Notes: generated by a model from the letters alone, not told the origin. 64,000 bases of DNA from Candidatus Pantoea gossypiicola (GCF_008632075.1 NZ_VWVM01000004.1:124001-188000), one strand, 5' to 3'; positions 18,426 to 32,487 are shown, numbered from the stretch's first letter. Numbers and translations are program-made.

Positions 18426-18986
18426 ATGAAAATCAGATTCCTTTCTGCCAATGAGCAAAAGCTGGCGGAGGTGCGTAAGATACTCGAGCCTGTCGGGGTC
18501 GAAGTATTACCCATCGCCCGTCGTATCGAAGAAATTCAGACTGAAAACGAGCTGGACCTGGTGCGTGATAAACTGACCAAAGCCTTTTCGCTGATTGGGC
18601 GGCCACTGTTTGTTGAGCATACCGGTCTCTATCTGGATGGCCTCAATGGTCTGCCCGCCGGGCTGACCCGTATCTTCTGGAACCGCCTCGACGCTGAGCG
18701 CTTTACCGCACTGGTGCAGGGACTGGACAGCCAGGCTGTGACGGCCAAAACGGTGCTCGGCTACTGCGACGGTCGCAAAATGTATCAGTTCTCGGGTGAA
18801 CTGCGCGGCACCATCGCCGCTAAACCCGCCGGGACACGCGGCTTCCAGTGGGACTGCGTGTTTATCCCCGAAGGCTATGAGCAGACCTTTGCAGAAATGG
18901 GCGAACTCAAGAATGAGATTTCGATGCGGCGCATCGCGCTGGATCGCTTCGCCACCTTTTTAAAAACCTCGCGGGGAGTGGCATGA
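18426..18986 (+). CDS. HAM1/RdgB-like nucleotide-binding protein with altered active site (KomB-like sensor candidate)
   Basis: The 186-residue protein has the fold markers of the HAM1/RdgB inosine-triphosphate pyrophosphatase family: SANEQK at 7-12 (substrate loop S-x-N-x-x-K), EIQTENELDLVRDK, and RGFQWDCVFIPEGYEQTFAE followed by KNEIS. Two conserved positions differ from housekeeping enzymes. The usual ADDSGL reads VEHTGL at 63-68, so the catalytic aspartate is replaced by histidine, and the usual SHR reads SMR. The protein may therefore bind rather than hydrolyse an unusual purine nucleotide. Its stop overlaps the SIR2 gene start (ATGA at 18983-18986). HAM1 and SIR2 are joined in the Kongming anti-phage system as KomB and KomC; that link is inference. 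GGAAG precedes the ATG. Confidence 0.85.
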   Translation: MKIRFLSANEQKLAEVRKILEPVGVEVLPIARRIEEIQTENELDLVRDKLTKAFSLIGRPLFVEHTGLYLDGLNGLPAGLTRIFWNRLDAERFTALVQGLDSQAVTAKTVLGYCDGRKMYQFSGELRGTIAAKPAGTRGFQWDCVFIPEGYEQTFAEMGELKNEISMRRIALDRFATFLKTSRGVA

Positions 18987-19777
18987 AACCTGAACTCAAA
19001 CGCGCCTATGATTCCGGCAAACTGATTCTGTTTGCCGGTGCCGGTATTTCGCGTAATTTTGGCCTCCCCGAGTGGCATGAACTGATTGCTCACCTTGCTA
19101 ACGAGTTGGGTTACGATCCCAAAATCTTCAATACCTATGGAACGCACCTGTCGCTGGCAGAGTATTACAAGCAAAAGAAAGGCTCGCTAGGCCCGCTGCG
19201 CAGCTGGATGGATCGTGAGTGGCACCGGCCGGATATCGATGTCCGGTCTTCTGAAATTCATACCATGATTACCCAGGGTAACTTCTCGCGCATCTACACC
19301 ACCAATTACGATCGCTGGCTGGAAGCGGCGCACGAGGCGCACGGCGTCCCCTATTACAAAGTGGCGAACGCCGCAGACCTGGTCTCGCTGACTGAAGATA
19401 AACGTCACATCATCAAGCTGCACGGTGACTTCGATGATGACACCTCTATCGTGCTCGATGAGAGCAGCTATTTTGAACGCCTCTATTTTGACTCCCCTCT
19501 CGACATCAAACTGACCCATGACGTAATGGGCAACTCCGTACTGTTTGTCGGCTACAGCATCAGTGATTTCAACATACGCCTGCTGTTTTATCGTCTGACC
19601 AAGATGTGGGGCCGCACCGGGCTGGCGACCGCGCGACCCAAGTCGTATCTGTTCACAAATCGCAACAACCCGGTAGCCAAAGAGGTGCTGGGGCAGTGGG
19701 GGATCGAGGTGATCGTGTCCGAAGAGGACGATCCGCGTAAAGCACTGGCGATGTTCCTTGAAGAGCTGCTGGTGTAG
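18983..19777 (+). CDS. Stand-alone SIR2-like protein, probable NAD-degrading effector (KomC-like)
   Basis: A complete 264-residue SIR2_2-type domain: nucleotide-binding FAGAGIS at 17-23 followed by GLPEW, YTTNYDRWLE at 105-114 with the conserved N and D, the catalytic histidine in KLHGD (H147), and LFVGYSISDFNIR at 187-199. It lacks the zinc cysteines of sirtuin deacetylases, as expected for bacterial immune SIR2 proteins that destroy NAD. It overlaps the HAM1-like gene by four bases, so the two are translated together and probably form a complex. In Kongming the third gene, an adenosine deaminase (komA), makes the signal; no such gene is in this window. The immune role is inferred from family and pairing. 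Confidence 0.85.
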   Translation: MKPELKRAYDSGKLILFAGAGISRNFGLPEWHELIAHLANELGYDPKIFNTYGTHLSLAEYYKQKKGSLGPLRSWMDREWHRPDIDVRSSEIHTMITQGNFSRIYTTNYDRWLEAAHEAHGVPYYKVANAADLVSLTEDKRHIIKLHGDFDDDTSIVLDESSYFERLYFDSPLDIKLTHDVMGNSVLFVGYSISDFNIRLLFYRLTKMWGRTGLATARPKSYLFTNRNNPVAKEVLGQWGIEVIVSEEDDPRKALAMFLEELLV

Positions 19778-19898
19778 TCAGTCTGGTTTCCGGCAGAGAA
19801 GCGGCAGGAAAATGAAAAAAACCTGCGCCCGGTTAAAGTTAGCCTGCGCGTAACCGGTAAACTCCATTCTCTGCTGGCAAAGCATAACCGGCATGATA

Positions 19899-19918
19899 TA
19901 CTGTATGCATACACAGTA
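19899..19918. promoter_or_regulatory. LexA (SOS) box upstream of yebG
   Basis: TACTGTATGCATACACAGTA matches the LexA consensus at 17 of 20 positions with an intact CTGT-N8-ACAG core. It ends 15 bases before the yebG start codon, so LexA binding would block transcription and SOS induction would relieve it. Confidence 0.9.
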
Positions 19919-19933
19919 CCTGAGGGCAAAAAG

Positions 19934-20275
19934 ATGGCTGTTGAAACAAAATTTGTTGTAGTCAGAAAGGGTGAAGAGAAGATGACGTTTGCCAATAAGA
20001 AAGAGGCCGATGCCTACGACAAAATGCTCGATATGGCCGAAGCCTTCACTGACTGGCTGTTACAGCATCAACCGGCACTGGACGAATCTCAGGCAGAAAC
20101 GCTTGGTCTGCTGATTGCGGAGCAGAAAGATGCGGTCCAGCATATTCTGCGCACCAGCAAACTGCCGGACGTAGCCGCAGGCGCGACGAAGCCTGAAGCC
20201 GTGGCAGAAGAAGGTGCGGATGAGCAGGCGGAAGCGCCTGCTGCGAAGAAAGTACGTGCCGTTAAAGCTGCGTAA
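19934..20275 (+). CDS. yebG: YebG family SOS-induced protein
   Basis: The 113-residue protein starts MAVETKFVVVRKGEEKMTF and contains KKEADAYDKMLDMAE and LLIAEQKDAVQHILRTSKLP, which follow E. coli YebG. It is longer than the usual 96 residues because of an alanine- and glutamate-rich, lysine-ended tail (residues 76-113). A GAGGG ribosome site precedes the ATG and a LexA box lies just upstream, as in E. coli, where the gene is DNA-damage induced. The molecular function is unknown. Confidence 0.93.
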   Translation: MAVETKFVVVRKGEEKMTFANKKEADAYDKMLDMAEAFTDWLLQHQPALDESQAETLGLLIAEQKDAVQHILRTSKLPDVAAGATKPEAVAEEGADEQAEAPAAKKVRAVKAA

Positions 20276-20282
20276 CTGCCAC

Positions 20283-20316
20283 AACGCCGGAAGCGACCCT
20301 TCCGGCGTTGTTGTTT
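20283..20316 (+). terminator. Rho-independent terminator of yebG
   Basis: An 11-bp stem AACGCCGGAAG with a 5-base loop and its exact complement is followed by GTTGTTTCT. It begins 8 bases after the yebG stop. Confidence 0.8.
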
Positions 20317-20756
20317 CTGATTAACGGCTTTATCTGACCTTTTGTCAGGTCATTCAAAATAAATCCGCCTGTGGTTCCTTTATGCTGAGTGCCCGCCTGC
20401 AATCATCTCCCTGTAAATCACGCAAATCAGCCAGCTAAAATTTGGAACTCAGCGTTATAGTATCAATCAGGATTCAATAATCTGGATTTTTGATCATTCA
20501 TTTTTAAGCGTCAGACGCCGTTTGATTATTTTAATTCTACGCATAAATATCAACAGTCTTGATTAAATGAATTAGCAAGTAAACTAATATGATATTCTCC
20601 TGGTGATTTCCTTACCTCATTTTAATTATTAATTAACACCAGAGCTGTGAAATAAGAGATATTAATTGTTAATTGGCTCACATTTTCTTGTGAAATAACC
20701 CGGCAGTACTATTAAACTTTAAAAATCAGTGTTAGGTTAGAGCCGTTTTCAGCGTA
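20317..20756. other. AT-rich gap and promoter region of the beta-glucoside operon
   Basis: No supported gene. The stretch from about 20440 to 20730 is strikingly AT-rich, as expected for an H-NS-silenced bgl-type promoter region. A TCACATTTTC motif near 20680 and a TGTGAAATAA motif near 20694 resemble halves of a CRP site but I cannot call a site. The transcript must start before the first RAT at 20757. Confidence 0.4.
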
Positions 20757-20785
20757 GGGTTGTTACTGGATAACAGGCAAAACCT
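20757..20785 (+). promoter_or_regulatory. RAT 1: BglG-type ribonucleic antiterminator upstream of the porin
   Basis: The 29 bases carry the conserved GGTTGTTACTG and CAGGCAAAACCT of BglG-family RNA targets. Its 3' end overlaps the 5' arm of the following terminator, so BglG binding and terminator folding exclude each other. Confidence 0.88.
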
Positions 20786-20832
20786 AAGCGTTCCACAGTC
20801 ATTACCACTGTGGGGTGCTTAGGTTTTTTTTT
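20781..20832 (+). terminator. Leader terminator 1 of the bgl operon
   Basis: AACCTAAGC (20781-20789) pairs with GCTTAGGTT (20817-20825), with an inner CCACAGT/ACTGTGG stem, followed by a run of nine T. It attenuates transcription before the porin gene unless RAT 1 folds. Confidence 0.9.
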
Positions 20833-20985
20833 GCCTTAAATTTACTCCGATAATGTGTAAGTCATTAATAAAACTAGCAATAATTAATCGGCCTGTTCAG
20901 GCCAGGGAAGCATGACGTAGATGACAGCAGGTTCAGGGCTCTCCTGCGAACCGTACATCATTAAAATCAAAAACAGGTTGCTAAG

Positions 20986-22332
20986 ATGAAATATAAAAGC
21001 ATGCTGTGCGCACTCTCATTATTGACCTTTTCACCCTTGTCGGCAGCGCAGGAATGGAGCGGAACAGTATTAGGGTTTGAATCTCCACCTGATCCTGTTC
21101 TGGGTGATATGTATGGCCTTCGTAAATTGCTTAACGACAATGGATTTACCTATAACCTGGGTTATCTGAATGAAATTGGCTGGAATGGCGGCGGTGGATA
21201 CAATCATGCTTCACACGTCGCTTATATCGATCAGTTTGCTTTGACCTTTAATCAGGATTTGTCGCGCTGGACAAATATTCCCGATGCACGTATCGAAGCG
21301 AACATTGTTAACCGCAATCATAACGATGATCTGACCACGCGACGCGTGCAGGATCCTCGCGTGAATGTGAACGATCTCACGCAGGAGAGCTGGGGCGGAC
21401 AATCAATTACCCGACTGGGCTGGCTGACCTTTGCCCGAAGTTTTGATGATCGGCGTATGACATGGCGTATCGGAATGATGAACAAGGTTCAGACCTTCGA
21501 TCAGATTATACCCTGTGATTTCCAGATGCTTTCACAGTGTGGCGGAAAATCCGCGAACTCACTGACCTGGAATAACTGGAACGTTCATACATGGGGAACC
21601 ACGCTCGAATACCGGTTAACTCCCGTTGTCACTTTGAAAGGTGGTGTGATGGAGCAGAACCCGGATGCTGCCAGTCGTCATCACGCCTGGAGTGGCTCCA
21701 CCCGACGCAGCAAAGGTGTCCTGCTGCCGGTAGAAATTGAAGCCCGCCCGATCATTAACGGCCTGCCGGGTGCCTATAACCTGGGGGTGGTTTTTACCAA
21801 TGCCCCGCAAACTGACCTCTATCGCGGCCGGTCCGGTGGCGCAGGTGCCAGTGATCCCGGCGGTTATGAGAAGCATAACCGGACAGGGTTTCTTTACGCC
21901 GGACTTAATCAGCAACTGACGCGACATCAGGATGACGCCAGTCGCGGGTTGAGTACTTCATTCAGTATGAGCCTGGCCGATCAGCGAACTAACTACATGC
22001 ATTCGGTCTATGCCGCGTCACTCCGCTATCGGGGGCTGTTTGACGCCCGTCCTGAAGACTGGATAGGTTTTGGCCTGACCTGGACGGATATGAGCAATCA
22101 GTACGCGCGTAATCAGCGCTACATGAACACGATCAGTGGTATTTCTGACTACAACGATGCGGCTTATCATCCGGTGCCTGGTCATTCGCTGAATGGGGAA
22201 TTCTATTACCGATTCCGCCCCGTTTCCTGGCTGGAACTTCAACCCGGGCTTCAGTACTGGCATCGTCCGGCGGGGATATCCCATACGCAGGATGCCTGGG
22301 TGACGGAACTTAAGACGGTCGTGACTTTTTAA
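20986..22332 (+). CDS. OprB-family carbohydrate-selective porin of the bgl operon
   Basis: The 448-residue protein has a signal peptide (LCALSLLTFSPLSAAQ) and an outer-membrane beta-barrel of the OprB type: GTVLGFESPPDPVLGDMYGL at the start, many alternating aromatic strands, and a C-terminal phenylalanine in VTELKTVVTF, needed for barrel insertion. It would let aryl-beta-glucosides such as arbutin or salicin into the periplasm. In E. coli bgl the porin is BglH (LamB-type) at the end of the operon; here an unrelated porin comes first, behind its own RAT/terminator. Confidence 0.88.
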   Translation: MKYKSMLCALSLLTFSPLSAAQEWSGTVLGFESPPDPVLGDMYGLRKLLNDNGFTYNLGYLNEIGWNGGGGYNHASHVAYIDQFALTFNQDLSRWTNIPDARIEANIVNRNHNDDLTTRRVQDPRVNVNDLTQESWGGQSITRLGWLTFARSFDDRRMTWRIGMMNKVQTFDQIIPCDFQMLSQCGGKSANSLTWNNWNVHTWGTTLEYRLTPVVTLKGGVMEQNPDAASRHHAWSGSTRRSKGVLLPVEIEARPIINGLPGAYNLGVVFTNAPQTDLYRGRSGGAGASDPGGYEKHNRTGFLYAGLNQQLTRHQDDASRGLSTSFSMSLADQRTNYMHSVYAASLRYRGLFDARPEDWIGFGLTWTDMSNQYARNQRYMNTISGISDYNDAAYHPVPGHSLNGEFYYRFRPVSWLELQPGLQYWHRPAGISHTQDAWVTELKTVVTF

Positions 22333-22374
22333 GCTGAAAAAGGTTCTCGATCGCTGTCACGCTTTTTACCCTGA

Positions 22375-23328
<954 letters not shown>

Positions 23329-23340
23329 GCCCCATAAACT

Positions 23341-23368
23341 GGATTGTTACTGCTTAACGCAGGCAAAA

Positions 23369-23371
<3 letters not shown>
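23341..23371 (+). promoter_or_regulatory. RAT 3: antiterminator upstream of bglF
   Basis: GGATTGTTACTGCTTAACGC followed by AGGCAAAACCT matches the BglG target consensus. It lies between bglG and bglF as in E. coli. Confidence 0.92.
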
Positions 23372-26733
<3,362 letters not shown>

Positions 26734-26792
26734 GATGACTGCCTGTTAATACCCATCATTGTGGCTCACGACAGGTCGCGATGCCACATTGA

Positions 26793-27572
<780 letters not shown>

Positions 27573-27615
27573 ACTCACCTGGCAGTTAACGTTGCAGAAC
27601 ATCACGTGATTAACG

Positions 27616-28746
27616 CTATAGCTTTATAGCATCTGTTACTACCTGGTAGCGGGTGCTTCTGCCGCCGCCCTCCAGCCGGTAAAGGCAGCCTTTTTCAACC
27701 AGATCCGCCAGATGACGGGTCGCGGTTGCTTTGCTCACTTTAGCTACCTTCTGATACTGGCTGGCGCTGATCCCCAGTTCAAAACCCTGTTCCCCGCCGT
27801 CTAGCAGCCGGTTCAGCACTTTCACCTGTTCCGCGCTTAATCCCATCCCCTGATGACGCAGCCAGAAACGCGCTTTTATCTGGGTGCGATCGATGACGTC
27901 CATCGCCTGCTTCAGGCTCTCATCCAGGATATCAAGAAACCACACCAGCCAGTCTGTGATATCAAGGCCGCCTTTCTGCGTCTGCTCCAGGATGCGGTAA
28001 TAACCGGCACGCTGCGCCAGGATAGCGGGTGACATGGCATAAAGGCGGATGCTCTGACTGTCGGCCTGCGCCAGTGCCAGATCGGTCAGCGCTCGCGTGA
28101 TACGGCCATTACCGTCATCAAACGGATGCAGCGTAACAAACCAGAGATGACAGATGGCAGCACGCAGCAGCGGGTCCAGCATTACATCCTGCTGACTGTG
28201 GTTGAACCACTCAATAAACTGTGCCAGCTGCGGCTCCAGCCCCTGTCGCGGTGGCGCTTCAAAATGCACCGTGGGGCGATCAATGCGACCAGAGATCACC
28301 TGCATGGGCTCACTACCGCGCAGCGTGCCGACGCTCAGGCGCTGCACCGTCCATTCATCGGCCGGAAAAAGCCAGTGATGCCATTGACATAATCGGTCGA
28401 GCGTCAATGGCTGGCTGCGATTGTTGATGGCATCCAGCATCATGGCGGCCAGCCCTTCTGAGCGATCGGAGACCGGATAAGGCTGTTCTTCTCTGACGCC
28501 TAGCCGGCGCGCCAGCGATGAGCGTACTGACTGCACGTTTACCCGCTCCTCTTCAATTGCGGAAGAAGAAAGGATATTACTTAGCAGGGTATCCAGCGTC
28601 TGCGAATCACTGTCTGACTGCAGGCTGGCTCGTCCCAGCAGTAAACCGCGCTGCTGCTGCAGATGGCGCAGGCGCGGTAACAGTACAGTATCCTGCCATT
28701 GAAAATCGGGCCAGTCCGGCTGCTGCCAGATCCAGTTAACGCTCAT
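27616..28746 (-). CDS. Fic-family protein (probable AMP transferase) with C-terminal winged helix
   Basis: The 376-residue protein has an inhibitory helix SSSAIEEE at 60-67 (S-x-x-x-E pattern, but E rather than G/N after it), the Fic motif HPFDDGNGR at 207-215 with the catalytic histidine, and a C-terminal winged-helix part (ISASQYQKVAKVSKATATRHLADLVEKG). Such proteins transfer AMP to target proteins; the C-terminal domain probably binds DNA. I choose the ATG at 28746, which gives the usual domain spacing; the frame extends to 28800 but would translate through a perfect palindrome. It points towards the bgl operon and is a single-gene unit. Confidence 0.88.
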   Translation of the reverse strand: MSVNWIWQQPDWPDFQWQDTVLLPRLRHLQQQRGLLLGRASLQSDSDSQTLDTLLSNILSSSAIEEERVNVQSVRSSLARRLGVREEQPYPVSDRSEGLAAMMLDAINNRSQPLTLDRLCQWHHWLFPADEWTVQRLSVGTLRGSEPMQVISGRIDRPTVHFEAPPRQGLEPQLAQFIEWFNHSQQDVMLDPLLRAAICHLWFVTLHPFDDGNGRITRALTDLALAQADSQSIRLYAMSPAILAQRAGYYRILEQTQKGGLDITDWLVWFLDILDESLKQAMDVIDRTQIKARFWLRHQGMGLSAEQVKVLNRLLDGGEQGFELGISASQYQKVAKVSKATATRHLADLVEKGCLYRLEGGGRSTRYQVVTDAIKL

Positions 28747-28770
28747 AGTTGGCTCACAATAAGAGGCGAT

Positions 28771-28798
28771 GAGCCGAATAGGATTTGCTATTCGGCTC
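28771..28798. promoter_or_regulatory. Perfect palindrome upstream of the fic-like gene (candidate operator)
   Basis: GAGCCGAATAG and its exact complement are separated by 6 bases, starting 25 bases before the start codon. The flank motif GGCTCAC also appears at 28751-28757, 28794-28800 and 28828-28834. The symmetry and repetition suggest a binding site, possibly for the winged helix of the encoded protein itself. Confidence 0.6.
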
Positions 28799-28860
28799 AC
28801 AGAATGAGTCGATAATAGCGAAGATCCGGCTCACAGGCCAACCATAAGGAATTAAGGGCG

Positions 28861-28883
28861 AAAAAAAAGGACCCGAAGGTCCT
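28861..28883 (-). terminator. Strong terminator of the small membrane protein gene
   Basis: Read on the minus strand, AGGACC, a TTCG tetraloop and GGTCCT are followed by eight T. It starts 6 bases after the stop of the 34-residue ORF. Confidence 0.93.
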
Positions 28884-28889
28884 GTTTGC

Positions 28890-28994
28890 TCAGCGGGAGA
28901 ACTGCATAAAGGTGTCTGAATAGTAGTGAACAATCCAGGCAACATACGCCAGCCAGACAACCATCCCAATGGCTAATCCTGATTTTCCGATCAT
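28890..28994 (-). CDS. 34-residue single-span membrane protein
   Basis: The ORF MIGKSGLAIGMVVWLAYVAW... encodes one hydrophobic helix followed by a short polar end (HYYSDTFMQFSR). GGAGAGAG lies just before the ATG and a perfect tetraloop terminator directly follows the stop, so this is a genuine transcription unit in spite of its size. I do not recognise the family. The frame can be read upstream to 29108 but without a ribosome site. Function unknown; small single-span proteins of this kind often regulate membrane complexes. Confidence 0.75.
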   Translation of the reverse strand: MIGKSGLAIGMVVWLAYVAWIVHYYSDTFMQFSR

Positions 28995-29177
28995 TGATCT
29001 CTCTCCACAGTGACAAGGGGCTACAGCAACTGTTGACATAAACTGACAGTAAAGGCGGGCAGCAATATTGTTGCAGATCAAAAAAAGTCCGTTCATACGC
29101 AGCGCCATATCCCCTTTGCGATCACTTTCTCTGAATGACTCACAGCCAGACAGGCTGCACGTCAGGATTACGGTGAC

Positions 29178-29204
29178 TAAAGTTCAAAAAAACGCCGCCG
29201 ATAG
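29178..29204 (+). promoter_or_regulatory. Sigma-28 (FliA) promoter of the chemoreceptor gene
   Basis: TAAAGTTC, 11 bases, then GCCGATAG is nearly the textbook flagellar sigma-28 promoter (TAAAGTTT-N11-GCCGATAA). It lies 65 bases before the chemoreceptor start, so the gene belongs to the class 3 motility regulon. Confidence 0.92.
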
Positions 29205-29268
29205 ATGATCTCAGGAGCAACGTAATCACAAGGAGGGAAAGAAACAGGTAAATTCCAGGGGAATCACT

Positions 29269-31209
29269 ATGGCAAGTCAGTTAACACATAAGAAAAGAAT
29301 GAGTACACGTACGCAGATGCTGATCATGGGTGGTTTGACAATCATGCTGGGATTTACTGTGACTATCGGCGTCCTCAGCTGGCAATCAGGTAAAGAACAG
29401 AAGGTGCTCGCAGAAAACTATCTGCAGCAGATTGCACAAAGCCGTGCGCTTCAGGTGCAGCAGGAGCTGGGGCATGCCCGTGATGTTGCCAGTCATCTTG
29501 GACAGAGCGTAATTGCCTTACCGCACGCGGGTATTACCGATCGTAAGGTGGTTGATAAGGTCATGGAGTATGCGCTGCGCGCCAACCCGGACTATCTGTC
29601 TATGTCTGTCACCTTTGAACCTGATGCGTTTGATGGACGCGATGCGGAGTTCGCTACACAGCCGGGTCAGGCCCCACAGGGTCGCTATGCCTGGTTTGTC
29701 GACCGCGATACTTCAGGCAACTACGTGATGCATCCGCTGCTCTCCTTCCTTACGCCAGGTGAAGGGGATTACTACCTTGTCCCACAAAAAGCCAAAAAAG
29801 ACACTCTGATCGAACCTTACAGCTATGCCTATAACGGCGTACCGACCTTGCTCACCTCTGTAGCTGCCGCGATTATCGAGCAGGGCACCTTAAAAGCGAT
29901 CGTCACCTCTGACATTTCACTGGCCTCACTGCAGCAGAAAGTGAATCAGATCAAACCCTGGCAGGGCAGCGGCTATGCGCTGTTGCTCTCGAATGGCGGA
30001 AATGTGGTTTCCTCCCCCGTGAAAGAGGAAGCCGGTAAACCCTGGAAAGGCGAAAAAGATGGTTTTACGACGAAAGTCGTACAGCATTTTGATGCCGTGC
30101 TGGGCGAAGATGCATTAATCACCTGGCAGCCGGTGGTAATTGGTAACAGTGACAAGCCCTGGTATCTCGGCGTCGTCGCACCGGTCAGTCAGGTGATGGC
30201 TGCTGCCAACCGGCAACTGATGTGGGCGCTGCTGCTGATGGTGGTGAGTATTCTGCTGGTCGGCACCGTACTCGGCATGCTGTTCAGTCGTAAGGTGCTG
30301 CGTCCGATTGGCGGCGAGCCGATTGAAGCGGCAAATATTGCGCTGGCCGTCGCGGATGGCAAGCTGGATAACGCGATTGCTGTGAAAAACGGCGATCGCA
30401 GCAGCCTCTTTTTTGCGCTTCATACTATGCAAAGTCAGCTCCGGCAGATTGTCGGGCAGATTAAGGATTCCAGCGAATCGGTAAGACAGGGCGCGGGCGA
30501 AATTGCCAGCGGCAACCTCAATCTGGCCTCACGTACCGAAGAGCAGGCCGCCGCGCTGGAGCAGACTGCCGCCAGCATGGAGCAGATCAGCGCCACGATC
30601 CGCCTGAATGCCGACAATGCGCAACAGGCGACCAGCCTGACCGAAAACGCGACGCATATTGCCAGTCGCGGTGCCTTGCTGGTGGGTGAGGTGGTGCAGA
30701 CCATGGCGCAGATTGATGACAGCTCGAAAAAGATTGGCGACATTACCACGATGATCAATAGCATTGCCTTCCAGACTAATATTCTGGCGCTCAACGCAGC
30801 GGTAGAAGCAGCCCGTGCCGGTGAGCAGGGCCGTGGTTTTGCGGTGGTCGCTTCGGAAGTGCGAAATCTGGCCCAGCGCAGTGCTAATGCGGTGAAAGAG
30901 ATTGGCGCACTGATTGAAGAGTCGAGCGTACGGGTTGAGAGTGGCGTCCGGCTGGTGAATGATGCCGGTAAGACCATGCAGGAGATGATGCATGCGGTAA
31001 ATTCAGTGCAGGGAATTATCGGTGAGATTGTTACCGCATCAAGCGAACAGGCACGTGGCATCAGTCAGGTCACGATTGCGGTCAATGAAATGGATGGCGT
31101 CACCCAGCAGAACGCCGCGCTGGTGCAGCAGATGTCGGCGGCCGCCAATTCACTCGAAGATCAGGCGCAGCAGCTGTCACAGACGGTGGAGCAGTTTCAT
31201 CTGGCGTAA
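29269..31209 (+). CDS. Methyl-accepting chemotaxis protein with a dCache-type sensor
   Basis: The 646-residue protein has one membrane helix at about 18-38, a large periplasmic sensor to about residue 310 that looks like a double Cache domain ([34 protein letters not shown]), a second helix near 320-340, HAMP, and a signalling domain with methylation segments ([18 protein letters not shown]). The invariant hairpin tip [20 protein letters not shown] is present. The C-terminus QTVEQFHLA lacks the NWETF-type tail for CheR/CheB, so it probably relies on other receptors for adaptation. The ligand is unknown; dCache receptors often bind amino acids or small organic acids. Confidence 0.93.
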   Translation: MASQLTHKKRMSTRTQMLIMGGLTIMLGFTVTIGVLSWQSGKEQKVLAENYLQQIAQSRALQVQQELGHARDVASHLGQSVIALPHAGITDRKVVDKVMEYALRANPDYLSMSVTFEPDAFDGRDAEFATQPGQAPQGRYAWFVDRDTSGNYVMHPLLSFLTPGEGDYYLVPQKAKKDTLIEPYSYAYNGVPTLLTSVAAAIIEQGTLKAIVTSDISLASLQQKVNQIKPWQGSGYALLLSNGGNVVSSPVKEEAGKPWKGEKDGFTTKVVQHFDAVLGEDALITWQPVVIGNSDKPWYLGVVAPVSQVMAAANRQLMWALLLMVVSILLVGTVLGMLFSRKVLRPIGGEPIEAANIALAVADGKLDNAIAVKNGDRSSLFFALHTMQSQLRQIVGQIKDSSESVRQGAGEIASGNLNLASRTEEQAAALEQTAASMEQISATIRLNADNAQQATSLTENATHIASRGALLVGEVVQTMAQIDDSSKKIGDITTMINSIAFQTNILALNAAVEAARAGEQGRGFAVVASEVRNLAQRSANAVKEIGALIEESSVRVESGVRLVNDAGKTMQEMMHAVNSVQGIIGEIVTASSEQARGISQVTIAVNEMDGVTQQNAALVQQMSAAANSLEDQAQQLSQTVEQFHLA

Positions 31210-32106
31210 AGCGTGCTGATACGCCTGAAAAACCGTCGCTGCTGGATAGAGCGGCGGTTCAAATAGCATACGTCCTTCGCAAAGAGATAAGAGCGCCATC
31301 CCTTTTCGCTAACACTGATAGGGTGATTAGCGACCACCGGTGAAGCAGAGTACGTCCGTCTTCGTCCTTGTAGCCATTGCCACACTGAAACTTATTTAGC
31401 AGCACATGGCCCCAGCGTCACCTTTTATGCCAGCAAATCCAATTCATACTGCATATCTGAAAATAATCCTGATTATTAATTCATCGGGGGATAAATTCCC
31501 AAACATAAAAAGCCAATTCTCGGGAAGCTTAATACTTCTGTATTTTCATTATTTAAGTTTGTCTGCACTTTATGGGGAATACAGCCAGTTGCGATAAAGC
31601 GTGCAGAGCTATACGTTTCAGCGGAACTTGAGCTGTCAAAGCGATAAGGTCTTGCTACATTGATGCTCTATGTCCCTCTTAATCGTCGTGACAGATGTCT
31701 GCCGAACGCATATCTGCTCGTGTTGACGCTGCGGGAATTGATGTCAGACATGCGTTTGCTCTGGCGTATTTACTGGCTGCGGCTGTTATATGTAAAACGA
31801 ATGCCGGGCACAGAAAATGAATACACGGTTCTTCAACGTATTGGCTAAATTTGTCTGATTTGTGGACGCAGAACTCTTCTTTTGTACCAGGAAAGTAAGG
31901 GAAATTGCCTGTTCTGAAGAGGTATAACAGGAAAGAAGACAACCTTATCTGATAAATGAAACGTAACTATGTTGAATACCAGGGGCAGTATAGTATTGAA
32001 ATGACGAATTGACTGAGTTATTTTCAATATCACGGTAAACCACCAGTCTTACTGGCGCGTGCAGTAGAAAGAGTTTTTTAACATTAATGACTAAAAAGGC
32101 AAGGCG
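31210..32106. other. 900-base gap without a supported gene
   Basis: After the chemoreceptor an imperfect stem (AACCGTCGCT with AGCGGCGGTT near 31228-31256) may end its transcript. The rest is AT-rich and holds only short ORFs without ribosome sites, such as a 41-codon frame at 31695-31820. I see no RNA gene or mobile element in it. Confidence 0.5.
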
Positions 32107-32487
32107 ATGAAGTTCAGATATATAGTCCTGATGGGAGTGGTAACACTTAGTCTGGTCTTCACACTATTACTTCCTGGTGTATTTTCACAGTTAAAAAATA
32201 CGCCTGAAATTAATTATTATAAAGGTCATGCTGATCTGGCTTATAGTGTATATAGTGGTTGTAAAGATCATCCGGCCAACATTGATGACTGCTATGCGGC
32301 ATACAGTGCGGCCGTTTATCTGGCAAGCTCAGGAGATTGCACTCCTGCAGGTAAAGAAGTAAAGCGTAGGTTTAAGATCCTTGTTGAAAACATTAGTGAG
32401 AAAAATGTTACTGAAGAAATAATATCTGATTGTCAGGTTAAAGATGATGAGCCTTTCTTTAAAAAAATGATGAAGAAGTTTAGCTGA
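32107..32487 (+). CDS. Small exported or membrane-anchored protein of unknown function
   Basis: The 126-residue protein starts with a hydrophobic segment (IVLMGVVTLSLVFTLLLPGVF, residues 6-26) that is either an uncleaved anchor or a signal peptide. The mature part has four cysteines (GCKDHP, DDCYAAY, GDCTP, SDCQV) that could form two disulfides in the periplasm, and a lysine-rich C-terminus. AAGGC precedes the ATG. Base composition is AT-rich compared with neighbours, and it lies beside a rearrangement scar, so recent acquisition is possible. I do not recognise the family. Confidence 0.65.
   Translation: MKFRYIVLMGVVTLSLVFTLLLPGVFSQLKNTPEINYYKGHADLAYSVYSGCKDHPANIDDCYAAYSAAVYLASSGDCTPAGKEVKRRFKILVENISEKNVTEEIISDCQVKDDEPFFKKMMKKFS

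Noticed and set aside
18426..18986. Reading the HAM1-like gene as the housekeeping rdgB
   Set aside because: Catalytic motif changed, coupled to a SIR2 gene, and not in the yggS/rdgB/hemW context expected in enterobacteria.
31695..31820. 41-codon ORF with a hydrophobic stretch in the 31.2-32.1 kb gap
   Set aside because: No ribosome site, no terminator, no recognisable family.
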